In this document: positions 40,803 to 48,484 of the stretch, piece by piece | Numbering within the stretch: the first letter of the stretch is position 1 | Layout: each line of letters starts with the position of its first letter | NCBI GenBank assembly: GCA_910588635.1 | Contig: CAJUPW010000020.1 | Coordinates: 1-48,484 of the forward strand | Source: an uncultured Oscillospiraceae bacterium | GTDB taxonomy: Bacteria; Bacillota; Clostridia; Oscillospirales; Oscillospiraceae | Length of the DNA: 48,484 nt | Direction of reading: 5' to 3' | Program-made: the position numbers and the translations under genes | The notes under the pieces: generated by a model | What the model saw: the letters and a program-made list of their open reading frames with translations, nothing else | Databases searched by the model: none | What the model was told of the DNA's origin: nothing

Positions 40803-42562
40803 TGCTTCTCCTCCATATATGCTTTCTTCTGTTGATATCTCTTCTGGGCGGCCAGAAGCAGGTCGTCTCCCTGTTCCCCGCCCCCCCGCAGCAGCCTCTC
40901 GCCGCGGACCACGGATATGTAGTCAGTGATGGCCTGTCCGCTGGACGCCGCCGCCTGGGGCTGGGCGGCCACCTGGGCCAGATGGTCCATCTCCTCGCCG
41001 GAGAAGTCCTCCGCCAGAGCGGCCAGCCGGGTGGACAGCCCCTCCTCCGCCCGGCGGCGGAGGGCGTCGAAGGCCCGGCCCAGCAGCGGGGAGGAAAATT
41101 CCTCTCCAGTGATTCCCTCCATCCGATTGACCAGACCCGGGTCCAGTATGAGCAGACGGATCAGCCCCTCCTCCGCCCGGGCGGAGCGGAGGTTCTCATA
41201 CCGCAGGGAGCGCGCCTTGGGCTGAAGCTGGCTGGCCGGGGTCAGGTCCTGGCGCTCCTTCTGCTTTTTCGCCTTGCGCAGCCGGCCCTTCAAGGCCCGC
41301 TCCACCTCCAGCTTCATGGCGTCAGGCGTCACTCCAGCCGTCTGAGCGGCGTGGCCCGCGTAAATCTCCCGCTCCACCGCGCTGGGGAGGGTGGAGACCA
41401 GCTGAGCCGCCTCCTGAAGGAAGCCGACCCGCTGGCCGTCGTCGTTGAGGTCGTACTTCTTCTGAATCTGGGCCAGACGGTAGTCCATTCGATCCTCGCT
41501 GTTGTCCACCAGCCTGGCAAAAGCGTCCCGGCCGTAGGCCTTGATGAACTCGTCCGGGTCCTTGGCCCCGGTCATCCGCAGCACCTTCACCTTCAGCCCC
41601 GCCTTCTCCAGGATGGGGATGGCCCGCTGGGCCGCCGCCACCCCGGCCCCGTCTCCGTCATAGGAGATAACGGCCTCCTTGAAGTAGCGGGCAAGCAGCT
41701 GGCCGTGTTCCTCCGTCAGGGCGGTGCCCAGAGAGGCCACCGCGTTGTCAAAGCCCGCCTGATGGAGGGCGATGGTGTCCATATACCCCTCGGTCAGGAT
41801 GACACGCCCCGCCTTTGAGGTCTTGGCGATGTTCAGGGCGAACACGTTGCGGCTTTTGTTATAAACCGGGGTATCCGGGGAATTGAGGTACTTGGGGGTG
41901 GAGTCGTCCATCACCCTTCCCCCGAAGCCGATTACATTCCCCCGCACGTCGATGATGGGGAACATCACCCGGTTGCGGAAGCGGTCGTAAATGCGGCCGT
42001 CCTTGCTGCTCACAGCCAGGCCGGCATCCAGAAGGTCCCGCTTGTCATAGCCCTGGGCGGCCAGCTCGGTAATAAGCCCGTCCCAGGCGTCGGGGGCGAA
42101 GCCCAGGCCGAAATTGGTCTGCGTCCGTTGGGACAGCCCCCGTCTTCGGAGATAGGCCAGCCCCTCCGCCCCCTCGGGGCCGTGGAGCCAGCGGTGGAAG
42201 GCCCGGGCGGCCTGCTTGTTGATGGTGAGTATCTTCTCCCGGCGCTCCCGGGCCCCGGGCGCGGAGCCGGTCTCGGGGACCTGCATTCCCGCCCGCCGGG
42301 CCAGTACGGCCACCGCGTCCCGAAAGGGCAGGTTTTCCAGCTCCATCACATAGTTGATGGCCCCGCCCCCCTTTCCGCAGCCGAAGCATTTGTACATCTG
42401 CCGGTCGGGCACCACATGGAAGGAGGGGGTTTTTTCGCTGTGGAAGGGACAGCAGCCCCAGTAGCTGTTCCCCTTTTTTGTCAGACGCACCGACTCGGAC
42501 ACCAGGTCCACAATGTCGGTCCGGGCCAACAGCTCATCCAGAAATCGCTCGGGCAAGGGCAA
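40799..42562 (-). CDS. dnaG: DNA primase
   Basis: A 587-aa primase that makes RNA primers at the replication fork. The N-terminal zinc ribbon (CCPFH...YKCFGCGKGG, about 38-62), the core with the TOPRIM motifs ILTEGYMD (about 258) and SYDGDGAG (about 305), and a helicase-interaction C-terminus are visible. The start is a TTG at 42562, GGGGGGA about 5 nt upstream; starting MPLPERFLDELL agrees with other DnaG proteins. Middle gene of dgt-dnaG-rpoD. Confidence 0.97.
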
Positions 42563-42609
42563 AGGATTTCCCCCCTATTTGTATCCATTATTTGGGTAAA
42601 TTATCCCAA

Positions 42610-43614
42610 TTACAGCACTGTCCACCCCTTGGGGATGAACAGCTCCTTAAAACGATCCGCCGCGAAGGGATCGGTCATGCCGGCGATGTAGTCGCACACC
42701 GCCCGGTCCACGCCCTCCTCCGCCCGGATGGCCTGGAAGTCGCAGGGCAGCTCGTCCGGGTTTTTCTGATAGTATTCAAACAGCCGGCGGAGCATGTCCT
42801 GGGCCTTGCCCTCCTCCCCCTTGGCCACGGGGTTGGTGTATACGCTGGAAAACATAAAGTCTTTCAACGTCTCCATGGCCTCACACACCGCGGGGGACTG
42901 GCAGATTTCCTTCTGCCCCCGGCTGGCCCGGACCACATCGGTAACCAAGGTGTTAATCCGCTCGCTGTGGGTGAAGCCCAGCACATTGGATATCTCCAGA
43001 GAGATGTCCATGGGATAGATGACGCCCCCCCGGATGGCGTCCTCGATGTCGTGGTTGATATAGGCGATCTGGTCGGCCAGCCGGACAATCTGTCCCTCCA
43101 GAGTGGCGGCCGGGGTCCCCTTGGTGTGGCAGACAATGCCGTTGCGCACCTCCCAGGTCAGGTTGAGCCCCGCTCCCCCCTTTTCCAGCCGCTCCACCAC
43201 CCGCACCGACTGCTTATAGTGGGCGAACCCCCCGGGCATCACCTCATTGAGCAGCCGCTCTCCGGCGTGGCCGAAGGGGGTATGGCCCAAGTCGTGGCCC
43301 AGGGCGACGGCCTCGGTCAGGTCCTCGTTGAGGCTCAAAGCCCGGGCGATGGTGCGGGCAATGCGGCTGACCTCCAGAGTGTGGGTCATCCGGGTGCGGT
43401 AGTGGTCCCCCTCGGGCTGGAGAAACACCTGCGTCTTGTGCTTCAAGCGCCGGAAAGCCTTGGAGTAGACGATACGGTCGGTGTCCCGCTGGAAGGGGGT
43501 GCGGATCGCGCACTCCTCCTCCGGCCGGCTCCGCCCCCGGCTCTCCGCCGACAGGCAGGCCAGCGGAGACAGGGTAATCCTCTCTCGCTCCTGGGTCTGT
43601 TCCCGCAGCGTCAC
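42610..43614 (-). CDS. dgt: dNTP triphosphohydrolase (Dgt-type HD domain)
   Basis: A 334-aa HD-domain enzyme that hydrolyses dNTPs to deoxynucleosides and triphosphate, tuning the DNA precursor pool. HD ligands are visible: TRMTHTLEVSRIARTIARAL (His, about 79), GHDLGHTPFGH (about 106-116) and the later ADQIAYINHDIEDA. I chose the GTG at 43614 because AGAGGG lies 7 nt upstream and the product then begins VTLREQT like relatives; an ATG at 43632 has no ribosome site. Its place in front of dnaG and rpoD is common in Clostridia. No clear promoter was found between 43615 and 43715. Confidence 0.93.
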   Translation of the reverse strand: MTLREQTQERERITLSPLACLSAESRGRSRPEEECAIRTPFQRDTDRIVYSKAFRRLKHKTQVFLQPEGDHYRTRMTHTLEVSRIARTIARALSLNEDLTEAVALGHDLGHTPFGHAGERLLNEVMPGGFAHYKQSVRVVERLEKGGAGLNLTWEVRNGIVCHTKGTPAATLEGQIVRLADQIAYINHDIEDAIRGGVIYPMDISLEISNVLGFTHSERINTLVTDVVRASRGQKEICQSPAVCEAMETLKDFMFSSVYTNPVAKGEEGKAQDMLRRLFEYYQKNPDELPCDFQAIRAEEGVDRAVCDYIAGMTDPFAADRFKELFIPKGWTVL

Positions 43615-43715
43615 AAGCTCACCCTCTCCCATATGTATTTCGGTTATGATTACTTATACGAAAAAACTGCCGGGATTCCTCTTTTTCCTGAAAAATTTTT
43701 TCCGCCCAAGCAGAA

Positions 43716-43747
43716 AGCTCCCACCGCGGCCTGCCGCGGCGGGAGCT
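43716..43747 (-). terminator. Terminator of the NhaC-type gene
   Basis: A 14-bp stem with one mismatch (43716-43729 with 43734-43747), followed on the minus strand by TTCTGCTT. It lies 15 bp beyond the stop codon. Confidence 0.7.
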
Positions 43748-43761
43748 GAACGGTTCCGAAT

Positions 43762-45078
43762 TTACGCCTTTTTCTTTCCGGCGCCCACCAGAATATAGAC
43801 GATGGAGGCCGCCGCAAGCAGGTAGGGGTAGTACAGGCAAGGCATAATCTGGAAAGCGGAGACCGCGCCGCCGGATGCGGAGATGGCCACCAGCATCTGG
43901 GCGCCGTAGGGGATGATACCCTGGAACACGCAGGAGAAGGTGTCCAGCAAGGAGGCCGACTCCTTGGGGGTAATGCCGTACTCCTCGCTGATCTCCTTGG
44001 CGATAGGGCCGGCCATGACGATAGCCACCGTGTTGTTGGCGGTGGCGATGTCCATGGCTCCCACCAGCAGGCCCACGCCCAGCCGGCCGCCCACACGGCC
44101 CTTGAACACCCGGCGGATAAAGGCCAGCAAGGCCTCAAACCCGCCGTACTCCCGGATCAGGCCGCACATGGCGGACACCAGAACGGTGACCATGATGGTC
44201 TCAAACATGCCGGAGGCCCCGGAACCCATGCTGCCCAGCAGACCCATGAAGTCGATGGTCCCGGTGGGGAGCACGATGGCGATACCGGCCACAATCCCCA
44301 CCAGCAGCACCACAAACACGTTCAGCCCGGCGATGCCGCCGATGAGCACCAGCACATAGGGGATGAGCAGCAGCAGGTTGTAGTCGGGAATGTCGATCTG
44401 GTCCACGCCGGCGCTGAGGGACTGAATCAGAATCACCGCCAGAGTCACAGCGGCGGCGGGCAGCGCAATCTTGAAGTTGGCCCGGAACTTGTCCCGCATC
44501 TCGCAGCCCTGGGTGTTGCAGGCGGCGATGGTGGTGTCTGAGATGAAGGACAGGTTGTCGCCGAACATGGCCCCGCCCATGACAGAGCCCACGCACAGGG
44601 CCATGGAAAAGCCGGACACGTTGGACACCGCCGCGGCGATGGGGGTGATCAGGGTGATGGTGCCCACCGAGGTGCCCATGGCGGTGGACACAAAGCAGGA
44701 GGCCACAAACAGCACCGCCGCCGAGGCCCAGGCCGGAGTGACGGACAGCAGGAAATAAGCCACCGCCTCGGCGCTGCTGCGCCCAGTAACGCCTACAAAG
44801 ACGCCGGCCACCAGGAAAATGAGGATCATGGTCATGATGTTCTTATCCCCAACGCCCTGGGCCATGACGGTCAGCTTATCGTCAAACTTCAGCGCCCGGT
44901 TCTGGAAGCAGGCCACCATCAGGGCCACCATGAACACCACCACAATGGGGATGCTGTAGAAAGCCATGGACACCTTCAGGCCGTATTCAAACACCAGGCC
45001 CATACCTAAGTACAGCACCAAAAATACCAGGATGGGCAGCAGCGCCGCCCCGTTTTGTTTCGGTTTTTTCTGATTCAT
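43762..45078 (-). CDS. Na+/H+ antiporter NhaC family protein
   Basis: A 438-aa membrane protein with about 11 TM segments of the ion transporter (IT) superfamily. The NhaC signature GGAMFGDNLSFISDTTIAA (about 167-185) and its repeat-related segment in the second half (GAMDIATANNTVAIVMAGPIA) form the ion-binding inverted pair. Members exchange Na+ for H+, or malate/lactate in MleN-type proteins. Monocistronic, with its own promoter (45114-45142) and terminator. GGGAGGA lies 9 nt before the ATG. Confidence 0.88.
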   Translation of the reverse strand: MNQKKPKQNGAALLPILVFLVLYLGMGLVFEYGLKVSMAFYSIPIVVVFMVALMVACFQNRALKFDDKLTVMAQGVGDKNIMTMILIFLVAGVFVGVTGRSSAEAVAYFLLSVTPAWASAAVLFVASCFVSTAMGTSVGTITLITPIAAAVSNVSGFSMALCVGSVMGGAMFGDNLSFISDTTIAACNTQGCEMRDKFRANFKIALPAAAVTLAVILIQSLSAGVDQIDIPDYNLLLLIPYVLVLIGGIAGLNVFVVLLVGIVAGIAIVLPTGTIDFMGLLGSMGSGASGMFETIMVTVLVSAMCGLIREYGGFEALLAFIRRVFKGRVGGRLGVGLLVGAMDIATANNTVAIVMAGPIAKEISEEYGITPKESASLLDTFSCVFQGIIPYGAQMLVAISASGGAVSAFQIMPCLYYPYLLAAASIVYILVGAGKKKA

Positions 45079-45113
45079 AAAACGAATCCTCCCTCTTCTC
45101 CCAAGTTCTTTCC

Positions 45114-45142
45114 ATTTTAGTTTATATTCCCCCTCATGTCAA
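45114..45142 (-). promoter_or_regulatory. Promoter of the NhaC-type gene
   Basis: Minus strand: TTGACA (45142-45137), 17 bp, TAAAAT (45119-45114). Confidence 0.75.
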
Positions 45143-45187
45143 TGCGCTTTCCGTAAAAAGGAGTGCTCGCAAAAAAGATTTTTTGAC

Positions 45188-45218
45188 GTGTTTCCCCCGC
45201 CTCCGGCGGGGGAAACAC
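45188..45218. repeat. 14-bp perfect palindrome between divergent nhaC-type and rpoB genes
   Basis: Arms 45188-45201 and 45205-45218, TCC loop; core TTTCCCCCGCC/GGCGGGGGAAA resembles the palindrome at 36058-36094. It lies between divergent promoters, where a terminator would have nothing to stop, which argues for a REP-like element. Confidence 0.6.
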
Positions 45219-45284
45219 AGATTAAACTGCGCGCTCATCCGCAAATAGCCCCGAAATATCGCAAAAGAAAAATCAGGACAGGTC

Positions 45285-45313
45285 TTGACAGCCCATCCTG
45301 ATTATGGTAGAAT
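45285..45313 (+). promoter_or_regulatory. Promoter of rpoB
   Basis: TTGACA (45285-45290), 17 bp, TAGAAT (45308-45313) with TGG before it. The leader to the start codon is about 240 nt. Within it are overlapping inverted repeats (45338-45369); no small gene with a ribosome site was found in 45320-45561. Confidence 0.8.
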
Positions 45314-45337
45314 AAAATGCTTTTATGCCCTTAATTC

Positions 45338-45369
45338 GAAATTGGACACTCTCCCAATTTCACAGTGTC
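45338..45369 (+). promoter_or_regulatory. Overlapping inverted repeats in the rpoB leader
   Basis: GAAATTGG (45338-45345) pairs with CCAATTTC (45354-45361). GACACT (45345-45350), mostly in that loop, also pairs with AGTGTC (45364-45369). The two helices overlap at one base and compete or form a strained pseudoknot. Confidence 0.5.
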
Positions 45370-45561
45370 AGTCTACCACACCCGGAGGGAAATGGCAAGA
45401 GAGAGCGGGGTAAAACCGTCCACGCATCCGTGTGTTTTGTCTCTCCTCCATCCCTCCAAATTGTGCATACTGACGGCAATTTCTCCCTGTTTCCCTAAAA
45501 TCCGGCATGAAAAAGTGTCAACCAACCGTCAATTCTGAAGAAAGCGAGTTGATATTTCAGC

Positions 45562-48484
45562 ATGGTCGTCAAGGACGTAATGTATGGCAAGACTCTGCGG
45601 AAGAGCTTCGCCCGCTACCAGGAGATTCTGGAGATGCCCAACCTGCTGGAGGTACAGAAAACCTCTTATCAGTGGTTCCTGGATGTGGGGCTGAAGGAGG
45701 TCTTCAAGGACGTGGGCTCCATCGTGGACTACGGCGGCAATCTGGAGCTGTCCTTTGTGGACTTCTCCATGGATGAGAAGCCCAAGTACGACGTGGAGGA
45801 GTGCAAGGCCCGGGACGCCACCTACGCCGCCCCCATCAAGGTGAGGGTGCAGCTGCGCAACACCCAGAACAACCAGATCAACGAGCAGGAGATTTTTATG
45901 GGGGACTTCCCCATCATGACCAACTCGGGCACCTTCGTCATCAACGGGGCCGAGCGCGTGATTGTCTCCCAAATCGTCCGCTCCCCCGGCATGTACTACA
46001 GCCGCGAGGTGGACAAGGCGGACAACAAGACCTACGCCACCACCGTCATCCCCGGTCGGGGCGCCTGGCTGGAGTATGAGACCGACCTGAGCGACGTGTT
46101 CTATGTCCGCATCGACAAGAACCGCAAGCTGCCCGTCACCTGCCTGATCCGGGTGCTGGGCCCCCGCACCGACCCGGAGATCCTTGAGATGTTCGGCGAG
46201 GACGAGCGCATCCTGTCCACCCTGGAAAAGGACGCCTGCAAGACCTACGAGGAGGCCTTGCTGGAAATTTACCGCAAGCTGCGCCCCGGCGAGCCCCCCA
46301 CGGTGGATTCCGCCGAGACCCTCATCAACGCCACCTTCTTCGACCACCGGCGGTACGACCTGTCCACCGTGGGCCGCTACAAGTTCAACAAGAAAATGGC
46401 CCTGTGGGCACGGCTGTCCGGCCAGAAGCTGGCCCAGCCTGTGGCCGACCCCCGCACCGGCGAAATTCTCGCCGAGGCCGGCGAGGTTCTCACCCGTGAG
46501 CGGGCCCAGGAGTTGGACCGCAAGGGCGTCAACCGGGCCGTTGTGAGCGCGGACGGCAAAGAAGTCATTGTGTTCTCCAACAACATGGTGCGTCTGGAGG
46601 ACTTTGTGGACTTCGACCCCGCCGAGGCGGGCATCGACGAGATGGTCTCCTTCCCCGTGCTGTGCTCTCTGCTGGACCAGTATCAGGGCGAGGAACTGAA
46701 AGAGGCCGTCCGCCGGAGTGTGGAGGACCTGATCCCCAACCACATCACGGTGGAGGACATCATGGCCTCCATCAACTACCTGAACTGCCTGGCCCACAAC
46801 GTGGGCACCCCCGACGACATTGACCATTTGGGCAACCGCCGCCTGAGGTGCGTGGGCGAATTGATCCAGAACCAGTTCCGCATCGGCTTTTCCCGCATGG
46901 AGCGTGTCATCCGGGAGCGGATGACCACCCAGGACCTGGACGTGGTCACTCCCCAGTCCCTCATCAACATCAGGCCGGTCACCGCCGCCATTAAGGAGTT
47001 TTTCGGGTCCTCCCCCCTGTCCCAGTTCATGGACCAGACCAACCCCCTGGCCGAGCTGACCCACAAGCGGCGTCTGTCCGCCCTGGGCCCCGGCGGCCTG
47101 AGCCGGGACCGGGCTTCCTTCGATGTGCGCGATGTCCACTACTCCCACTACGGCCGGTTGTGCCCCATTGAGACCCCCGAGGGTCCTAACATCGGCCTGA
47201 TCTCCTACCTGGCCTCCTACGCCCGCATCAACAAGTACGGCTTTATCGAGGCCCCCTACCGCAAGGTTGACAAGGAGACCGGCCGGCTCACCGATGAAAT
47301 CACCTATATGACCGCCGACATGGAGGACGAGTTCATCATCGGCCAGGCCACCGAGCCGGTGGACGAGAACGGCTGCCTTGTGAATGAGCGCGTCACCTGC
47401 CGCCACCGCAACGAGACCATCTCCGTGGACCGCCGCCGGGTGGACTATGTGGACGTGTCCCCCAAGATGATGGTGTCCGTGGCCACCGCCATGATCCCCT
47501 TCCTCCAGAACGACGACGCCAACCGCGCCCTGATGGGCGCCAACATGCAGCGCCAGGCCGTCCCTCTGCTCCGGCCCGAGGCCCCCATCGTGTCCACCGG
47601 CCAGGAGCACAAGAACTGCACCGACTCCGAGGTGGCCATTCTGGCCGAGGGGGCGGGCACCGTTACCAAGGTGGACGCCCGGCACATCACCGTGGCCTAC
47701 GACGACGCGGCCCTGGGCACCAAGGAATACCGGCTCACCAAGTACTTGCGCTCCAACCACACCACCTGCATCAACCAGCGGCCCATCGTGGACGCCGGCC
47801 AGCGGGTGGACTTCCAGGACGTGCTGGCCGACGGCCCCTCCACCGATCAGGGTGAGATCGCCCTGGGCCGGAATATCCTCATGGGCTTCATGACCTGGGA
47901 GGGCTACAACTACGAGGACGCCATCCTGCTCAACGAGCGGATGGTGAAGGACGACGTGTTCACCTCCATCCACATTGAGGAGTATGAGACCGAGGCCCGG
48001 GACACCAAGCTTGGCCCCGAGACCATCACCCGGGACATCCCCAACGTGGGCGACGACGCCTTAAAGGACCTGGACGAGCACGGCATCATCCGGGTGGGCG
48101 CCGAGATTCGCGCCGGCGACTATCTGGTGGGCAAGGTCACTCCCAAGGGCGAGGCCGAGGCCACGGCCGAGGAGAAGCTGCTCAGGGCCATCTTCGGCGA
48201 GAAGGCCCGCGAGGTCCGTGACACTTCCCTGAAGGTGCCCCACGGCGAGGCCGGCATCGTGGTGGACGTGAAGGTCTTTACCCGGGACAACGGCGACGAG
48301 CTGGGCCCCGGCGTCAATCAGGTGGTCCGGGTCTACATCGCCCAGAAACGGAAGATTTCCGTGGGCGACAAGATGGCCGGCCGCCACGGCAACAAGGGCG
48401 TGGTGTCCCGCATTCTGCCCCAGGAGGATATGCCCTTCCTCCCCGACGGCACCCCCCTGGACATCGTCCTGAACCCCCTGGGCG
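45562..48484 (+). CDS. rpoB: RNA polymerase beta subunit (3' end outside the window)
   Basis: The first 974 residues of RpoB. The N-terminus MVVKDVMYGKTLRKSFARYQEILEMP is typical. Seen: NGAERVIVSQIVRSPG (about 130), the rifampicin region with SQFMDQTNPL, THKRRLSALGPGG (about 490) carrying the drug-sensitive Asp, His and Ser, RLCPIETPEGPNIGLI, NYEDAILLNERMV and the active-site Lys region GDKMAGRHGNKG near the window end. The ATG at 45562 has only a weak ribosome site (GAAAGCGAG), although an in-frame stop at 45550 limits the start from upstream. rplL does not precede it; rpoB has its own promoter and long leader. The frame is open to base 48484. Confidence 0.98.
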   Translation, partial: MVVKDVMYGKTLRKSFARYQEILEMPNLLEVQKTSYQWFLDVGLKEVFKDVGSIVDYGGNLELSFVDFSMDEKPKYDVEECKARDATYAAPIKVRVQLRNTQNNQINEQEIFMGDFPIMTNSGTFVINGAERVIVSQIVRSPGMYYSREVDKADNKTYATTVIPGRGAWLEYETDLSDVFYVRIDKNRKLPVTCLIRVLGPRTDPEILEMFGEDERILSTLEKDACKTYEEALLEIYRKLRPGEPPTVDSAETLINATFFDHRRYDLSTVGRYKFNKKMALWARLSGQKLAQPVADPRTGEILAEAGEVLTRERAQELDRKGVNRAVVSADGKEVIVFSNNMVRLEDFVDFDPAEAGIDEMVSFPVLCSLLDQYQGEELKEAVRRSVEDLIPNHITVEDIMASINYLNCLAHNVGTPDDIDHLGNRRLRCVGELIQNQFRIGFSRMERVIRERMTTQDLDVVTPQSLINIRPVTAAIKEFFGSSPLSQFMDQTNPLAELTHKRRLSALGPGGLSRDRASFDVRDVHYSHYGRLCPIETPEGPNIGLISYLASYARINKYGFIEAPYRKVDKETGRLTDEITYMTADMEDEFIIGQATEPVDENGCLVNERVTCRHRNETISVDRRRVDYVDVSPKMMVSVATAMIPFLQNDDANRALMGANMQRQAVPLLRPEAPIVSTGQEHKNCTDSEVAILAEGAGTVTKVDARHITVAYDDAALGTKEYRLTKYLRSNHTTCINQRPIVDAGQRVDFQDVLADGPSTDQGEIALGRNILMGFMTWEGYNYEDAILLNERMVKDDVFTSIHIEEYETEARDTKLGPETITRDIPNVGDDALKDLDEHGIIRVGAEIRAGDYLVGKVTPKGEAEATAEEKLLRAIFGEKAREVRDTSLKVPHGEAGIVVDVKVFTRDNGDELGPGVNQVVRVYIAQKRKISVGDKMAGRHGNKGVVSRILPQEDMPFLPDGTPLDIVLNPLG

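Noticed and set aside
45320..45561. Possible riboswitch or small RNA in the rpoB leader
   Set aside because: No known riboswitch core was recognised; only inverted repeats can be supported, so they are reported as such.
45529..47973. 814-codon open frame on the minus strand across rpoB
   Set aside because: Antisense of a highly conserved gene; Gly/His/Leu/Val-rich product typical of the reverse complement of GC-rich coding DNA.

Overview
The window looks like a chromosomal stretch of a GC-rich, anaerobic, low-motility-context Firmicute of the Clostridia, most likely an Oscillospiraceae-type gut bacterium (Flavonifractor/Lawsonibacter-like). This is inferred from high-GC codon use with AGGAGG-type ribosome sites, the ylxM-ffh-rpsP-khpA-rimM and dgt-dnaG-rpoD orders, the YmfF/YmfH M16 pair next to lgt and folD, and an LTA-synthase-like protein. 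No tRNA, rRNA, CRISPR array, plasmid or phage module was seen. Most of the window is core housekeeping DNA.

Layout. 1-5733 (+): the 3' part of secA, then ftsH with its own extended -10 promoter, and a GH13 glycosidase starting 1 nt after ftsH. 5801-6240: a 440-bp internally deleted IS (IS1182-like) with perfect 15-bp terminal inverted repeats. 6315-13018 (-): a visibly AT-richer accessory block read leftwards, GntR/FCD regulator, M28-type peptidase, NRAMP-like transporter, ATC-hydrolase-family protein, Asp/Glu/hydantoin racemase, M20 hydrolase, nitroreductase. Its right edge is marked by a 64-bp solo end of the same IS (13174-13237). 13255-17621 (-): ymfF-ymfH-lgt-folD. 17827-18453 (+): a methyltransferase, convergent with a giant 2383-aa GT84/GH94 beta-1,2-glucan-synthase-like protein (18443-25594, -). 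25690-28782 (+): ylxM-ffh-rpsP-khpA-rimM. 28854-31279 (-): a polar amino acid ABC importer. 31559-36003 (+): LTA-synthase-like sulfatase-fold protein, AGCS symporter, acpP, rnc. 36112-43614 (-): dgt-dnaG-rpoD followed by a 1110-aa Sel1-repeat protein. 43762-45078 (-): NhaC-type antiporter. 45562-48484 (+): rpoB, cut by the window end, with its own promoter and a leader of about 240 nt.

How genes work together. The housekeeping part covers protein export and membrane quality control (SecA, Ffh, FtsH), lipoprotein maturation (Lgt), one-carbon metabolism (FolD), replication priming and transcription (DnaG, RpoD, RpoB), ribosome maturation (RimM, KhpA, RNase III) and fatty acid synthesis (ACP). 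The accessory block is the strongest candidate for something undescribed. Seven tightly packed or overlapping genes suggest import of a small cyclic or carbamoylated amino-acid-like compound (or release from a peptide), racemisation, ring opening and deacylation, under a GntR regulator. The transporter and the peptidase both lack residues expected of their families, so their substrates or chemistry may be unusual. Other points for a second look are the 108-aa super-repeat of the Sel1 protein, a cluster of hairpins between ffh and rpsP, a palindrome family at gene ends, a hairpin-bearing insertion inside the AGCS gene, and overlapping inverted repeats in the rpoB leader.
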